The position numbers were made by a program, and so were the translations under genes. Positions 30,387 to 38,570 of a stretch of DNA of 64,000 nucleotides are shown piece after piece (position 1 is the first letter of the stretch; every line of letters begins with the position of its first letter). Source of the stretch: Iodidimonas sp. SYSU 1G8 (GTDB lineage: Bacteria; Pseudomonadota; Alphaproteobacteria; SMXS01); NCBI RefSeq assembly GCF_039655775.1, contig NZ_JBBYXJ010000002.1, forward strand, positions 124,001 to 188,000, in the 5' to 3' direction. The notes under the pieces were generated by a model that was not told the origin of the DNA, did no database searches, and saw nothing but the letters and a program-made list of their open reading frames with translations.

Positions 30387-30415
30387 GGGCGTCCTTCGGG
30401 GCGCCCTTAGCTTTT
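30387..30415 (+). terminator. Duplicate Rho-independent terminator
   Basis: Identical to 28904-28932: 8-bp stem, TTCG loop, TTAGCTTTT tail. It now insulates the Fic/HTH operon promoter from downstream sequence, or is simply a passenger of the duplicated gene end. Confidence 0.82.
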
Positions 30416-30498
30416 GGCGGGGACAGGATAGGCAGCCAGTTGCCGATCAACTACTCAGCCGCTCTGTCGCGCCTGATCAAAAGATCATCGGCATAGGG

Positions 30499-31089
30499 TC
30501 AATTTAGTAGGGTATCACTGGAATCGTGATTCGGCGAACTGCATAATTCAGTTAAAATATCACCAGCATCCAAATCGACTTCAACGTCAGAATGTTCTCG
30601 GCATCGTATGCTTTGCGTACAGCCATCTGCGACATGTATTTTGGCCATCACTCCACCAGAAATTACTATATTCACTGGCATTGGAGGACAGTGATCGACA
30701 CTTTGCGACGAACCAGAAGTCACACGTACCCCAGTTCCTTTTTTTAGGGAGATATACAAATTGTCGACATTCTTATCGCTACAACTATAGGTCTGTGTAT
30801 CAATCTTTGCACATTCCACAATATCAATGTCATTTATTCCCGGTGAGTTTTGCATTTTGAAGTTGAGACAGCCAGCGCCACCATAGGACGATGAGCAACC
30901 CTCGGTCTGATACCAATACGTTAAATCAACATCTCCGTTCAGGATTACCTGAATGTATTCTGAATTTACATGATTACGCGGAATCTTTCCAATGAATAAA
31001 CTTTCTCCGGCCATAAGTTCCGCCTGAAATAGGAAATTTAGCCCCACCACAAAAACAATAAATAATTTTGAACCGATACTTCTAGTCAT
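30499..31089 (-). CDS. Cys-rich secreted protein of unknown function, AT-rich orphan
   Basis: 196 residues. The N-terminus MTRSIGSKLFIVFVVGLNFL is a hydrophobic signal peptide, with possible cleavage after LMA near residue 27. The mature part has eight cysteines (in TEGCSSSYGGAGC, VECAK, TYSCSDK, DHCPPM, DGCTQS, IRCREH, TELCSS), an even number that suits disulfides in the periplasm or outside the cell, and many short strands with Ser/Thr/Asn/Asp. Base composition is near 40% GC against the GC-rich genome, so it was probably acquired recently. I do not recognise a family. Confidence 0.65.
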   Translation of the reverse strand: MTRSIGSKLFIVFVVGLNFLFQAELMAGESLFIGKIPRNHVNSEYIQVILNGDVDLTYWYQTEGCSSSYGGAGCLNFKMQNSPGINDIDIVECAKIDTQTYSCSDKNVDNLYISLKKGTGVRVTSGSSQSVDHCPPMPVNIVISGGVMAKIHVADGCTQSIRCREHSDVEVDLDAGDILTELCSSPNHDSSDTLLN

Positions 31090-31159
31090 TGTCTATGCAT
31101 CCTACGTCATAACCATAAAAACCGATACGGCGATGCTTCCCTCATCTTCCTCCACCGCC

Positions 31160-31199
31160 GCACCGTGAAGCGCCGATACAACAGCGCCTTGGCGATCTG
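31160..31199 (-). pseudogene. Short comM-like 3' remnant
   Basis: These 40 bp match the 3' end of the intact comM gene (33541-33580) with five mismatches, in the same orientation. In frame they read QIAKALLYRRFTV, against QIAEALSYRRFTV in ComM. Flanking sequence is unrelated. It could be a relic of a second comM copy or of a recombination endpoint; chance similarity cannot be excluded over such a short stretch. A run of ten G (31248-31257) lies just beyond. Confidence 0.4.
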
Positions 31200-31293
31200 A
31201 ATGACCCACGGCTTCCATACCGGCGATCTCAACGCCCTCCCGCCAAAGGGGGGGGGGAACGTGTAAACCGCCCAGATGCCCCGAAGCATCCCT

Positions 31294-32346
31294 TCAGCGT
31301 GCCCGCCACCTGACGTAGTCGAACTCGACGGCGCGGGCCGCCGCGCGGGAGGCGGTTTGCAGCCAGTCGGGGGCGCGGGCGGTGAGGCCGGGGAGGATGG
31401 CGGCGGCGGCGCCGTCGGTAGCGGCGTGGATCGAGCCGAGGTCGAACGCCATGGCGCGCAGCAGGTCGGCGGTCAGCACCGGGCTCGTCAGGTTGCTCAG
31501 TTCCACCTTCCGGGAGTCGGCGGCGATGCGGCGGAAGATGTAGCCATCCTGCACGGTGAGGAACGGATCGGGCGAGCGGAAGCGGCCGGTGGCGGCGTCG
31601 AGGAAGTGGTTTTCGGGCGTGGCGCCGTGCAGCCATTCCCATGAAGACGGGACGATGGTCTTGGCCTCGCGCACCACATGGCCGCCGCGCCACAGCGCCA
31701 CCGCCACATAGCGGGGACGGCCGAGGCCGCCCGCGCCCTTGGTGCGGCGGGCGAAGCGTTCGATGACCGCGCCCGCCGGCACGCTGCGGCGCAGGCCGGC
31801 CAGCGCGAGCGGCGGCGGCGACGCGTCCGGCAGGGCGGCGATCTCGTCCCAGAACTTGCGCCGGTCCGTGTCGGAACAGGCGACGAAACGGCGCATCCAG
31901 GTTTCCTGTTCGTCCAGCAAGGTGGGGCGCGGATCGGTCAGGCCGCGCCGGTAGCCGTCGATGATCACGGACGCCGCTTCCTTGCCGCCGAGGGTTCGGC
32001 CGGGCATGAGGCGAGCGCTGGCGGCCAGCCGCACGAGATCATAGGGCCAGGGAATCACCGCCGCTTCGTCGAAATCGTTGAAGCCCCAGACCCAGCGGCC
32101 TTCAGCGTCGCGCCAGGTGCCGAAATTCTCCAGATGGGTGTCGCCCACGGACAGCACGCGCGGCGCGTCCTTCAGGTCGGGGCAGACGGTTTCGATACGG
32201 CGGGCCCAGCGGAAGAAGGTGGCGCGCAGGAACGGGAACGGATGGCTGTCCATCTTCTCGTGCTTTCGGACGAGACCGGCTTCGTCCACCGCGCACTGGG
32301 TGCGAAGCCACGCTTCGTACGCCTCGTTGTCCGACAGGAATGACAT
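31294..32346 (-). CDS. DUF2252 family protein
   Basis: 350 residues, a family distantly related to aminoglycoside-phosphotransferase-like kinases. Signature segments: FLRATFFRWARRIETVCPDL, then VGDTHLENFGTWRDAEGRWV and WGFNDFDEAAVIPWPYDLVR, which carry the conserved DxHxxN and D-F-D residues of the family. The substrate is unknown. ATG 32346. Separated by 56 bp from glsA upstream on the same strand. Confidence 0.9.
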   Translation of the reverse strand: MSFLSDNEAYEAWLRTQCAVDEAGLVRKHEKMDSHPFPFLRATFFRWARRIETVCPDLKDAPRVLSVGDTHLENFGTWRDAEGRWVWGFNDFDEAAVIPWPYDLVRLAASARLMPGRTLGGKEAASVIIDGYRRGLTDPRPTLLDEQETWMRRFVACSDTDRRKFWDEIAALPDASPPPLALAGLRRSVPAGAVIERFARRTKGAGGLGRPRYVAVALWRGGHVVREAKTIVPSSWEWLHGATPENHFLDAATGRFRSPDPFLTVQDGYIFRRIAADSRKVELSNLTSPVLTADLLRAMAFDLGSIHAATDGAAAAILPGLTARAPDWLQTASRAAARAVEFDYVRWRAR

Positions 32347-32402
32347 GCTCCCACTCTAACCGGTGATCCGGTGCGGATTTCCAGCAAAATCGCCGGGACG
32401 GT

Positions 32403-33392
32403 TCAGCGCAGGAACCGCTCGACAACGGTGGAGCCCATGTTGGTGCAGTCGAAGGCATGCAGGCCCAGTTCGTCCGAGAGGGTGGCGAAAGCCGCGACAC
32501 CCCTGACCGAATTGCCCTTGGCATCGAGGCGCGGCGAATAGGAACCGAGGCCGAGCTGGCGATTGACCACGCCGACGAGGCCGCCACCGACGCCGCTCTT
32601 GGCCGGGATGCCCACATGATAGGCCCAGTTGCCGGAATAGTCGTACATGCCGCACGAGAACATCACCGACTGGGTATCGCGCACGGCCTTGAGATCGAAG
32701 ACCGGTGTGTCGGTGACCGGATTTTCGCCCATGTTGGCCAGGGTGGCGCCGATCCAGGCCAGATCGACGGCGGTGACCCGGATCGCGCATTGCCGGAAAT
32801 ACAGATCGACGATGGGCTCGACCGGCGCGGACAGGACGCCCGCGCCCAGCAGCAGGTGGGAAATGGCCCTGTTGCGATGGCCCGTATGGGATTCGGAGCG
32901 ATAGACGGCCTCGTCCATGTCCAGCGGCCGCCCCGCCGCGCGCGACAGGCGATCGAGAATGAAATCGAACGCGCCGGCGCCGAGCTGGTCATGGAGAATG
33001 CCCGCCACCGTGATGGCGCCGGCATTGACCATGGGGTTGAAGGGGCGGCGGGTGTGCGGGTCGAACTCGATGGCGTTGAAGGCATCGCCGCTGGGTTCCA
33101 CGCCGACCTTGCGCATCACCGCCTCGCGGCCGATCAGTTCGGTGGCAAGGCAATAGGCGAGTGCCTTGGACACGGACTGCATGGTGAACTTCACGTCCGC
33201 GTCGCCGACGGTATAGAGGTCTCCGCCCGCCGTGGCGATGGCGAGCCCGAATCCTTCCGGATCGGCGGTGGCCAGTTCGGGAATATAATCGGCGACGGCG
33301 CCGCCCCGATCCTCCCGCGCCTGATGGTAGGCGGAGTCGAGGATTTCCTGAAGCTCGGCATGGGTGCCCTGGGGATCGAGATCGTTGGCCAT
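32403..33392 (-). CDS. glsA: Glutaminase GlsA
   Basis: Serine-dependent beta-lactamase-fold glutaminase converting glutamine to glutamate and ammonia. 329 residues. The catalytic S-x-x-K motif is in FTMQSVSKALAYC (about 69-81); conserved RRPFNPMVNAGAITVAGIL and GENPVTDTPVF loops are intact. Slightly longer than E. coli GlsA2 (308) by a short C-terminal extension. May provide ammonia, acid tolerance or glutamate supply; no adjacent transporter suggests a single role. Confidence 0.95.
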   Translation of the reverse strand: MANDLDPQGTHAELQEILDSAYHQAREDRGGAVADYIPELATADPEGFGLAIATAGGDLYTVGDADVKFTMQSVSKALAYCLATELIGREAVMRKVGVEPSGDAFNAIEFDPHTRRPFNPMVNAGAITVAGILHDQLGAGAFDFILDRLSRAAGRPLDMDEAVYRSESHTGHRNRAISHLLLGAGVLSAPVEPIVDLYFRQCAIRVTAVDLAWIGATLANMGENPVTDTPVFDLKAVRDTQSVMFSCGMYDYSGNWAYHVGIPAKSGVGGGLVGVVNRQLGLGSYSPRLDAKGNSVRGVAAFATLSDELGLHAFDCTNMGSTVVERFLR

Positions 33393-33532
33393 GGGTGTCT
33401 CACAAGGGAAAGGGAGCGGCTGTTCGCCGTGAGGCTATCACGGGGCCATCCCGGGCGCCGCCCGGATACAAAGCGGATCAGGCGTGCTTTAGGGGCTGGA
33501 GGCGCCGGCGTACGCGCCAGCACCGGCCGGGC

Positions 33533-35047
33533 TCAACGCTGCACCGTGAAGCGGCGGTACGACAGCGCTTCGGCGATCTGCGGGCGGCCGACGGTGTCGA
33601 TCCCCGCCAGATCCGCGAGGGTGCGGGCGACGCGCAGCACCCGATGATAGCCGCGCGCGGACAGGCGCAGCTTTTCCGCCGCCTGGGTCAGCAGGTCGCG
33701 GCCTGCCCGGTCGGGCGCGGCGACCGCCTCGAGCACCTCGCCATCGGCCTCGGCGTTGGTGCGCACCGGCGCGCCGAGCGCCGCGTAGCGGCGGGTCTGG
33801 ACCGCGCGGGCGGCGGCGACGCGGGCGGCGACCTGGGCGGTGCCTTCGGCGGCGGGCGGCAGGCTGAGGTCGGCGGCGCTGACGGCGGGCACGTCGATCT
33901 GCAAATCGATGCGGTCATAGAGCGGGCCGGAAATCTTGCCCTGATAGTCGATGGCGCAGCGCGGCGCCCGGTTGCAGGCCAGCTGCGCATCGCCCAGATA
34001 GCCGCACTTGCACGGGTTCATGGCGGCGACCAACTGGACCCGGGCCGGATACTCCACATGGGCGTTGGCGCGCGCGACCATGATCCGGCCGGTTTCCAGC
34101 GGCTGGCGCAGGGAATCCAGCACCTGGCGGGGGAATTCGGGCAACTCGTCGAGGAAGAGCACGCCATTGTGGGCCAGCGAAATCTCGCCCGGCCGGGCGC
34201 GGATGCCGCCGCCGACCAGCGCCGGCATGGAGGCCGAATGGTGCGGCGCGCGGAACGGCCGGATGCGCGAGATGCGGCCACCATCGAGCTGGCCGGCGAT
34301 GGAGGCGATCATGCTGACCTCCAGCGCCTCGGCCGGCGACAGGGGCGGCAACAGGCCCGGCAGGCGCGCGGCCAGCATGCTCTTGCCCGAGCCTGGCGGA
34401 CCGCTCATCAGCAGATTGTGACCGCCGGCGGCCGCCACTTCGAGGGTGCGCTTGGCCGCCTCCTGCCCCTTGATGTCGCGCAGATCCGGCGCGTTGGCCG
34501 GCGCCTCGGCCATGCGCGGCTCGGGCGGGGCGAGCACCTGCACGCCCTTGAGGTGGTTGACCAGGGAAATCAGGTTGGGCGCGGCGATGACGTCGACGCT
34601 CGCGGCCCAGGCGGCTTCGGGGCCGCAGGCCGCCGGGCAGATCAGCCCGAGCCCTTCCTCGCCCGCCTTCAGCGCCGCGAGCAGCACGCCCGACACGGAG
34701 GCGATGGAGCCGTCGAGGCCCAGTTCGCCGATGACGCAGAACCGGTCGGCCACGTCGGCGGGCAGCACGCCCATGGCGACCATCATGCCCAGCGCGATGG
34801 GCAGGTCGAAATGGCTACCTTCCTTGGGCACGTCGGCGGGCGCCAGATTGACGGTGATATGCTTGGGCGGCAAAGCCAGGCCGATGGCCGACAGCGCGCC
34901 GCGCACCCGTTCGCGGGATTCGGCCACCATCTTGTCGGGCAGGCCGACGACGGCGAACGCCACCGCACCGCCCATCATCCGCACCTGCACGTCGACCAGT
35001 TTCGCCTCGATGCCGATGAATGCGACCGTGCTGATATGTCCGTTCAT
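33533..35047 (-). CDS. comM: YifB/ComM family Mg-chelatase-like AAA+ ATPase
   Basis: Hexameric helicase homologous to ComM, which promotes branch migration during integration of transforming DNA. 504 residues: N-terminal Lon-substrate-like domain (ISTVAFIGIEAKLVDVQVRM), AAA+ domain with Walker A GPPGSGKS (about 216-223), Walker B GVLFLDELPEF, the Cys-bearing loop MNPCKCGYLGD and a C-terminal magnesium-chelatase helical domain ending YRRFTVQR. Full length. Suggests competence or recombination capacity, relevant to the recombinational mosaic at 28.7-31.2 kb. Confidence 0.95.
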   Translation of the reverse strand: MNGHISTVAFIGIEAKLVDVQVRMMGGAVAFAVVGLPDKMVAESRERVRGALSAIGLALPPKHITVNLAPADVPKEGSHFDLPIALGMMVAMGVLPADVADRFCVIGELGLDGSIASVSGVLLAALKAGEEGLGLICPAACGPEAAWAASVDVIAAPNLISLVNHLKGVQVLAPPEPRMAEAPANAPDLRDIKGQEAAKRTLEVAAAGGHNLLMSGPPGSGKSMLAARLPGLLPPLSPAEALEVSMIASIAGQLDGGRISRIRPFRAPHHSASMPALVGGGIRARPGEISLAHNGVLFLDELPEFPRQVLDSLRQPLETGRIMVARANAHVEYPARVQLVAAMNPCKCGYLGDAQLACNRAPRCAIDYQGKISGPLYDRIDLQIDVPAVSAADLSLPPAAEGTAQVAARVAAARAVQTRRYAALGAPVRTNAEADGEVLEAVAAPDRAGRDLLTQAAEKLRLSARGYHRVLRVARTLADLAGIDTVGRPQIAEALSYRRFTVQR

Positions 35048-35129
35048 GCGCCCCCGCGCGCCCTTGATATGCCGTCATCTTAAGGGGGCAAACGGGGAAC
35101 GCAACGGGATTAGACGGCGCGCGGCCCGG

Positions 35130-35831
35130 CTACAGGGGCTGGCCGAGCCATTGCGCCACGGCGCGCAGGGCCTGCGGATTGCGGCAGATGGTCGCATGGC
35201 CGCCCTCGACCTCGACCTCGTGGCATTCGCCCTCGGCGCCCTGGCAGGTTTCCCACGCGATCAGTCCGTCGCCCCGGGTGTAGAGCGCCATGGTGGGCAC
35301 CGGCGGCGCGCCGCCATAGCGTTCGGTGCTGACCCCGTCGCTGTAGAAGGGCGACAGCAGGCGGACCAGCGGCTCGAGCGAGGAGGCGGTGGGAAAGCGC
35401 ACCGGGCTGACCATGGTGGCCAGCTTGCGGATGCGGCCGGGATGATCGTGCGCGAGGTTGCGGGCGAGAATGCCGCCCATGCTGACACCGACGACGCTGA
35501 CCGGCCCGCCTTCGCGGTCGTTCAGCCGGCGCAGCCGCTCCTCGAGACCCGCGAGCAGGCGCGGCGTCGGTCCCCAGTTGGTGCCGAGTTCCCAGCCTTC
35601 GGCGCGGTAGCCGCAGGCGCCGAGAAACCGGCGCAATCGCAGGGTGAACGCGTCGGTGGTGAGCAATCCGGGCAGGACCAGGACCGTATGTCCGGCGCCA
35701 TGGGGAATGCCGGCCATGTCGGCGGCGCCGGGTCGATAGGTGAGGAACGCGGTGAATTCGCGCGGCAAGGCGCCGAAGGCGGGGCGCCGCACCGTGCCAG
35801 ATGTGTCGAAAACGCCGTCGAGCGACTTCAC
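35130..35831 (-). CDS. Alpha/beta hydrolase (lipase/acyltransferase-like)
   Basis: 233 residues of the alpha/beta-hydrolase fold. Oxyanion-hole region VLVLPGLLTTDAF; nucleophile elbow VVGVSMGGILARNLA (G-x-S-x-G with Ser); the likely catalytic His lies in VEGGHATICRNPQAL near the C-terminus. The start is GTG 35831, preceded by a strong AGGAGAG ribosome-binding site; a longer open frame to 36776 overlaps the next gene and is not believed. 59 bp downstream of the phosphatase-superfamily membrane gene. Substrate unknown. Confidence 0.88.
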   Translation of the reverse strand: MKSLDGVFDTSGTVRRPAFGALPREFTAFLTYRPGAADMAGIPHGAGHTVLVLPGLLTTDAFTLRLRRFLGACGYRAEGWELGTNWGPTPRLLAGLEERLRRLNDREGGPVSVVGVSMGGILARNLAHDHPGRIRKLATMVSPVRFPTASSLEPLVRLLSPFYSDGVSTERYGGAPPVPTMALYTRGDGLIAWETCQGAEGECHEVEVEGGHATICRNPQALRAVAQWLGQPL

Positions 35832-35890
35832 CGATCTCTCTCCTCGCTGGTCCTGCTCATATGGGAGCGGCGTGTCCGGCGCGCAACCGG

Positions 35891-37213
35891 TCAGCTGGCG
35901 GGCCGCGGCGCCAGCCTGATCCACGTGACCCTGCCCGGCTGGAACATGGTGCGCAGGTCGCGGTCGAGCAGTGGCGGCGCGTGATCGCCGACCACCAGGA
36001 TTTCCATGGGCGGCAGCGACGGATCGGCGGCAAGGCCGGCGATCTTCTCGAACAGGTCGTGCCACATGCCGGCCATGTCGCACACCTCGCTGTCGCCGAA
36101 CGGCCCGTCGGCGCGGCAGGGGATCGCGCCCGAGTGCTCGCCGTCCTCCACCGGGACATGGGTGTTGAGGGTGAGCCAGTAGACGAGGAGCGGCCCGGGC
36201 GCCGCGCGCAGCAGATCGGCGACCGTGGCGGCCATCGCCGGATCGCAGGCGCCGTGGAAGACGCCGCCGCACTGGGGCAGCTCCGTCATGGCGTCGCCGA
36301 ACAGCGCGCGCCGCAGGCCCATGTGCGGCCACCACCGCGTCCGCTCGAACATGTCGCCGCTGAAGCCGTGCAGGCCGATGCTGTCCATGCCGCGCGCGGC
36401 GAGGCGGTGCGGCAGGCAATCGGGCGCCGGCTTGTCGAGAAAGTGGGTGTAGGAGGCACGGGTGGCGCACATCTCGCGCAGCTCGGCCGCGGTGGTCGAG
36501 CCGAAATAGGTCGTCGTGCCCATGGTCACGGCGTAACGGCCGGTATCGCCGACCCGCGCCAGCGGCGCGGTGACCAGTCGCTGCTGTCCGGGATCCTGGA
36601 ACACGCCCAGACCTTCGACGATGACCAGCAGGACGTTGCGCGGCGGGCCGGACAGCGCCGCCGCCTCGAACCCGGACTCGCGCGCGGCGGATTCGAACGG
36701 ATGGCCCTGGGCGACGGCCGAGCCGAAATTGTAGTGCGGCAGGCGGTTGAGCCACAGGTCGCCGCCGCTCAGGCACAGGGCCATGGCGAGCGGCACCGCC
36801 AGCGGCGCGCGGCGCAGGGCATCCCGCTCGCGGGTCAGCAGCCAGAGCGCGCCGATGGTGGCGGAGAGGAAAACCGCCGCCAGCGCCACATAAAGGGAGG
36901 ATTCGAGCGGGTTGAGCTGGGACGAGAAGCGGACCGAGCCCAGCAGTTCGGTCGCCACGAAGTTGAACATCAGGCCGACGGTCGTGAACAGATCATAGAT
37001 GGCGAGCGTCAGATAGGCCGCGACTGTCGCCACGCGGGGAATCCTCGGCGCGAACAGCGCGATCACCGGGTAGAGCAGAATGGCAATGGGACGAGGCGGT
37101 GTGCCGATACCGATGGCCATGGCGCCCAGATAGAGCAGGTTCGGCAGCAGGATCGCCGCAGCCAGGAACACCAGGACCGGCCGCGCCCGCAGAAAGGACA
37201 GCAGTGACGTCAT
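35891..37213 (-). CDS. LtaS/OpgB-like alkaline-phosphatase-superfamily membrane protein
   Basis: 440 residues. Four to five hydrophobic helices occupy residues 10-150, followed by a periplasmic phosphatase-superfamily domain. Metal and catalytic signatures: LLVIVEGLGVFQDP (first metal acid), FGSTTAAELREMCA (candidate Thr nucleophile, as in LtaS and EptA), HVPVED and ILVVGDHAPPLLD (Asp-His metal ligands). Likely transfers phosphoglycerol or phosphoethanolamine to an envelope glycan or lipid; the acceptor is unknown. Paired with the hydrolase gene on the same strand. Confidence 0.82.
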   Translation of the reverse strand: MTSLLSFLRARPVLVFLAAAILLPNLLYLGAMAIGIGTPPRPIAILLYPVIALFAPRIPRVATVAAYLTLAIYDLFTTVGLMFNFVATELLGSVRFSSQLNPLESSLYVALAAVFLSATIGALWLLTRERDALRRAPLAVPLAMALCLSGGDLWLNRLPHYNFGSAVAQGHPFESAARESGFEAAALSGPPRNVLLVIVEGLGVFQDPGQQRLVTAPLARVGDTGRYAVTMGTTTYFGSTTAAELREMCATRASYTHFLDKPAPDCLPHRLAARGMDSIGLHGFSGDMFERTRWWPHMGLRRALFGDAMTELPQCGGVFHGACDPAMAATVADLLRAAPGPLLVYWLTLNTHVPVEDGEHSGAIPCRADGPFGDSEVCDMAGMWHDLFEKIAGLAADPSLPPMEILVVGDHAPPLLDRDLRTMFQPGRVTWIRLAPRPAS

Positions 37214-37385
37214 CGTCCGCTCACGGCGTCGGCGGCGCTGGGGGTGGACATGACGGCATCGGCGGGTTCCTGGCGGGAGGCCGACGTTTCATGACGGCTT
37301 TGTTACAGCCGCATCTTAGGCAAGCGCGATGGGAAGGCAATCGGGTTACGCGGATGGTAGCTGGGTAATAGCGGCGTGGGTCTTC

Positions 37386-38501
37386 CTAAGGCCGCGATTT
37401 CGAGATGCAGGGGATATTGTATTGCGGTCCGCAGAACTCGGCGCCGGGGGCGAAATCGGGGACGCCGTCCTTGGCCAGGATGCCAGTGGCCAGCAGATGG
37501 GCGAAGATGGGGCCATCCTTGCGCATGGTCACCCAGGTGACATGGTCCATCTCGCCCGGGCCGCCGGCGGGCGACCAGCCGCCGCCCGAGGTGCCGAGGC
37601 CCACATAGTCGCGGCCATTGCGCTGTTCCCAGGAATGGCTGTGGATGTGGCCGGCGAACATGGTGTAGCCGCGTCCGGCAAGGGCGGCCTCGATGCGCTC
37701 GAAATTGGCGATGCCCTGCTGCCAGACCGGCCGATGCATGAAGAAGAACGTCCAGCGCACGTCCTTGTGGCGCGCGAGCAGGTCGAGCACCCATTGGGTC
37801 TGGGCGTCGCCGATCCGCTGCGCGTCGGTCTCGGCGACGTAGGTCCGGATGAGAGCATTGCCCTTCATGAACTCGGCCGCCGCCGCCGGGCTCTGGGCAT
37901 AGAGCGCCAGCGCCTTGTCCAGCTCCACGATCTCCTCGGGGGTCGGATGGCGGCTGTCTTCGGTGTTCAGGGCGATGAACAGGGTGTCGCGGTAGAGGAA
38001 GTGGTACCAGGTGACGCCGCCGGTCCGCTCGCGCCAGACCGCCTCGCTGTCCGCGTCGAAAATCTCGTGATTGCCGACGACGAAGAACAGCGGCGGCTCG
38101 AGCGCCTTCACCATGCCGTCGATCTCGGCCCATTCGGCGCGGACCTTGCCCGCGTCGCGCACATAGCCTTCGATGTAGTCGCCCACGCTCATGACGAATT
38201 CGGGCTGCAGCAGATTGACCTTGCCCAGAATCCCCTCGAACACGCCGGGACGCGCGCCGCCCGTGCGGTCGGTGATGATGGCGAACTGGAAGTCGTCGGG
38301 ATCGTCGAGGAAATTCAGATGGGTCCAGGGCCGCGCCGTGGATCCTTCGGGATAGACGTCGGAGGTCTGGAACACGGGCGGCGCGGCGGCGCCAGACTCG
38401 CCCACGTCAGGCGCGGCGGGCCGATCGCACGATGCGATCGCGAGGGCCGCGCCGAGCAGCGCGAAAACACACCATCTCGAAAGACTTCCCAAATGGGCCA
38501 C
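37386..38501 (-). CDS. Calcineurin-like metallophosphoesterase lipoprotein
   Basis: 371 residues. Lipoprotein signal with lipobox IASC and lipidated Cys25, so periplasm-facing. Phosphoesterase motifs in order: FAIITDRTGG (first metal Asp, with Arg-Thr where D-x-H is common), MSVGDYIEG (GD), FFVVGNHE (GNHE), FFMHRPVW (H) and FAGHIHSHSW (GHxH). The altered first motif may define a subfamily. Substrate unknown. No hairpin or obvious operon partner next to it; gshB lies 70 bp upstream on the same strand. Confidence 0.88.
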   Translation of the reverse strand: MAHLGSLSRWCVFALLGAALAIASCDRPAAPDVGESGAAAPPVFQTSDVYPEGSTARPWTHLNFLDDPDDFQFAIITDRTGGARPGVFEGILGKVNLLQPEFVMSVGDYIEGYVRDAGKVRAEWAEIDGMVKALEPPLFFVVGNHEIFDADSEAVWRERTGGVTWYHFLYRDTLFIALNTEDSRHPTPEEIVELDKALALYAQSPAAAAEFMKGNALIRTYVAETDAQRIGDAQTQWVLDLLARHKDVRWTFFFMHRPVWQQGIANFERIEAALAGRGYTMFAGHIHSHSWEQRNGRDYVGLGTSGGGWSPAGGPGEMDHVTWVTMRKDGPIFAHLLATGILAKDGVPDFAPGAEFCGPQYNIPCISKSRP

Positions 38502-38570
38502 GGCTGCCTCCCCGGATCGACCGCGCGACTATGAAACGCAGTCTGACGCAATCCGGCAGGCAGGTACAGC

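Larger units (their letters stand above)
30152..30415 (+). repeat. 264-bp direct repeat, copy 2
   Basis: Second copy of the SDR gene end and terminator; begins abruptly after AT-rich, unrelated sequence and ends at the T-tract of the terminator, where similarity to copy 1 stops. See copy 1 for mismatch details. Confidence 0.95.
30014..30498. other. Gene-free interval holding promoter repeats and the SDR relic
   Basis: Contents in order: leader and promoter of the Fic/HTH operon (30014-30151, very AT-rich), repeat copy 2 with the SDR relic and terminator (30152-30415), then 83 bp of intermediate composition with a short palindrome TGATC-AAAA-GATCA at 30474-30487 near the stop of the next minus-strand gene. 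I see no further gene here. Confidence 0.7.

Noticed and set aside
30080-30496. 138-codon plus-strand open frame across the SDR relic
   Set aside because: It reads the relic in the wrong frame; the relic's true frame (30153-30356) matches the SDR protein.
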